Assembly (NCBI GenBank): GCA_013399895.1
Contig: VXBA01001485.1
Span: forward strand, 70,713 to 134,712
Direction of reading: 5' to 3'
DNA: 64,000 nt
Source of the DNA: Serilophus lunatus
Taxonomy: Eukaryota > Chordata > Aves > Passeriformes > Eurylaimidae
Shown here: piece after piece, positions 62,721 through 64,000 of the stretch
How positions within the stretch are numbered: the stretch's first letter is position 1
Layout: each line of letters opens with the position of its first letter
The notes under the pieces: generated by a model
What the model was told of the DNA's origin: nothing
Databases searched by the model: none
Seen by the model: the letters and a program-made list of their open reading frames with translations, nothing else
Position numbers and translations under genes: made by a program

Positions 62721-64000
62721 CAGGATCAACATGAATAATTTTCCTTCTTGAACTGCCCATTTACTTTCTTAAATAGTGTGATAGCATAAACACTACATTC
62801 ATTTATGAGGCAGGCTCTTAACCCACACATCAGAATGCTAATAATTTATCACATTAAACACGGTAATGTATAATCTTATCTTTGCCTTTTAAATGCTTCA
62901 ATATTTGCATATTGTGCTTCTTTTGCAGTGCAAACTCACCATAATTTCTATTCTTTTTGTCATCTATTTCAACATTATTATTTTCTGACAGATATTTTTC
63001 CTCACTCATATCCATTCATAATGTCACTTCAACTACAAGCCATCCATATATTGCTTCAATTTCTCTTAGCTCACTGTTTTGGTGACAATATCTCTATTTT
63101 TGCATTCTTTTTACCCTGCTCTTTTTTCCTTTCTGCATCAAATTTAAATATTACTCCCTACTTTCAAGACCCTTTTTGACCAGCCCCACCATACTAACAT
63201 TTACTTTAGAGGTGCTAATGATCAGTGACACTAACCTCATGCTCACTGATCAGATTTTCCAGTATTCAACACTGCTTTCTTCTTTGTGGCTCTGCAGGCT
63301 GAGCAGATTCCCTGTGAGCTGTTTACTCACCTCATTATCCTCCCTCAAATACTGCTTTTCCATAAAACCTGTTAGAAGGTTTGACAATGATCAGACTGTC
63401 ATGATGTTAAGATTACTCCCTCTATGACTCAATTCTCCTATATTTTGCTTCCTTTTTGCTGTCTTGCTTAATATGTAGATATAATCACTTTAAGTAACGG
63501 TTGGTGTCTTTCTTTTTTACTTCTATTTGGAAGTAATTTACTAAAGTTTACAAGTACTATGATGATACCAACAAATAATACTCAAATGAACATAATACTT
63601 CCATTTTGTTGGTACAGTCTACCTTTGGGCAGTTCTGCTGATAATTCTGTTCTAAAATGGTCATGCTATAAACCATTAAGGCTGTTGAGAAAGACTCATT
63701 TTTAAAATGTTTCTTGAGCAGTCAGGAAACCTGCACACATTATGACAAAAATGGTAGTTTTAAAACAGCGGATAAGAAACTCATAAAGCAAGCTTCCAAT
63801 CAAAGCATAACATGAAGTGTAGGCATAGCCCACATTGTCTTGACTCATTTCTTATTATGTTTAATGAATCACTTGTCAACTAGGTATGTGAATCAAGGAG
63901 TCTATATCTGAAAAACTGGAATCTTAAAACCAAAGATTTTGAATAATACTAGCTAAAACCATCCCTTGGATATTTTGTTAGCAGCTATTCCACCCTACCA
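62721..64000. other. intronic sequence to window edge, nothing recognised
   Basis: AT-rich sequence right of the large CR1. No exon of GRIA4 or other feature could be supported. Confidence 0.55.

Larger units (their letters stand above)
39505..64000 (-). other. GRIA4: GRIA4 intron 3, 3' part (at least 24.5 kb)
   Basis: Everything right of exon 4 is interpreted as the intron preceding it, because I find no match to the preceding amino-terminal-domain exon (the segment containing a DHYEWN-like motif) on the minus strand. Mammalian GRIA4 also has very large 5' introns. It contains CR1 copies near 44.8, 45.6, 48.9, 58.6 and 61.6 kb, two solo LTRs, several simple repeats and an assembly gap. An undetected diverged exon cannot be fully excluded. 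Confidence 0.75.

Noticed and set aside
39505..64000. Search for GRIA4 exon 3 (segment with DHYEWN-like motif) right of exon 4
   Set aside because: No matching coding stretch was seen on the minus strand, so it is presumed to lie outside the window. A very diverged exon could be missed by eye.
1..64000. CRISPR arrays, operons, tRNA or rRNA genes, phage or plasmid features
   Set aside because: No regularly spaced repeats, no clover-leaf or ribosomal RNA signatures and no bacterial gene arrangement. The intron-exon structure is that of a vertebrate.

Overview
This window comes from a vertebrate nuclear genome, almost certainly a bird. Seven short exons on the minus strand translate to AMPA-type glutamate receptor subunit GluA4 (GRIA4). 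The interspersed repeats are CR1 LINE 3' ends and avian ERVL-like LTRs, the usual repeat set of bird genomes. The species cannot be read from the sequence. The rest is AT-rich intron, and I find no second protein-coding gene.

Layout. GRIA4 is transcribed from high to low coordinates. Using mammalian exon numbers, the window holds exon 4 (39320-39504), exon 5 (22409-22462), exon 6 (20277-20435), exon 7 (18316-18483), exon 8 (16577-16681), exon 9 (10879-10989) and exon 10 (3473-3679). Together they give about 329 codons: the second half of the extracellular amino-terminal domain, the linker, and the first part (S1) of the glutamate-binding domain. Exons 1-3 lie beyond the right edge. The pore, S2, flip/flop and C-terminal exons lie beyond the left edge. 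The introns inside the window are about 16.9, 2.0, 1.8, 1.6, 5.6 and 7.2 kb, and a flanking intron of at least 24.5 kb fills the right end.

Repeats. I recognise eleven CR1 segments. Seven run in the GRIA4 sense direction and four against it. The longest (61645-62720) keeps part of the reverse transcriptase and is interrupted by a 125-base assembly gap. Two solo LTRs (45341-46121 minus, 59285-59670 plus) both start TG, end CA and have perfect 5-bp target-site duplications. The first carries a nested CR1 fragment. There are also several simple-sequence tracts, three long inverted repeats and one weak dispersed duplication.

Most useful second looks: the frame continues 12 codons past the exon 9 donor to a stop, which would give a secreted truncated receptor of about 435 residues; the two LTR insertions have exact target duplications; and the gap size inside the large CR1 does not match its family. 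I saw no CRISPR, operon, tRNA or rRNA, and no sign of a wholly new system.
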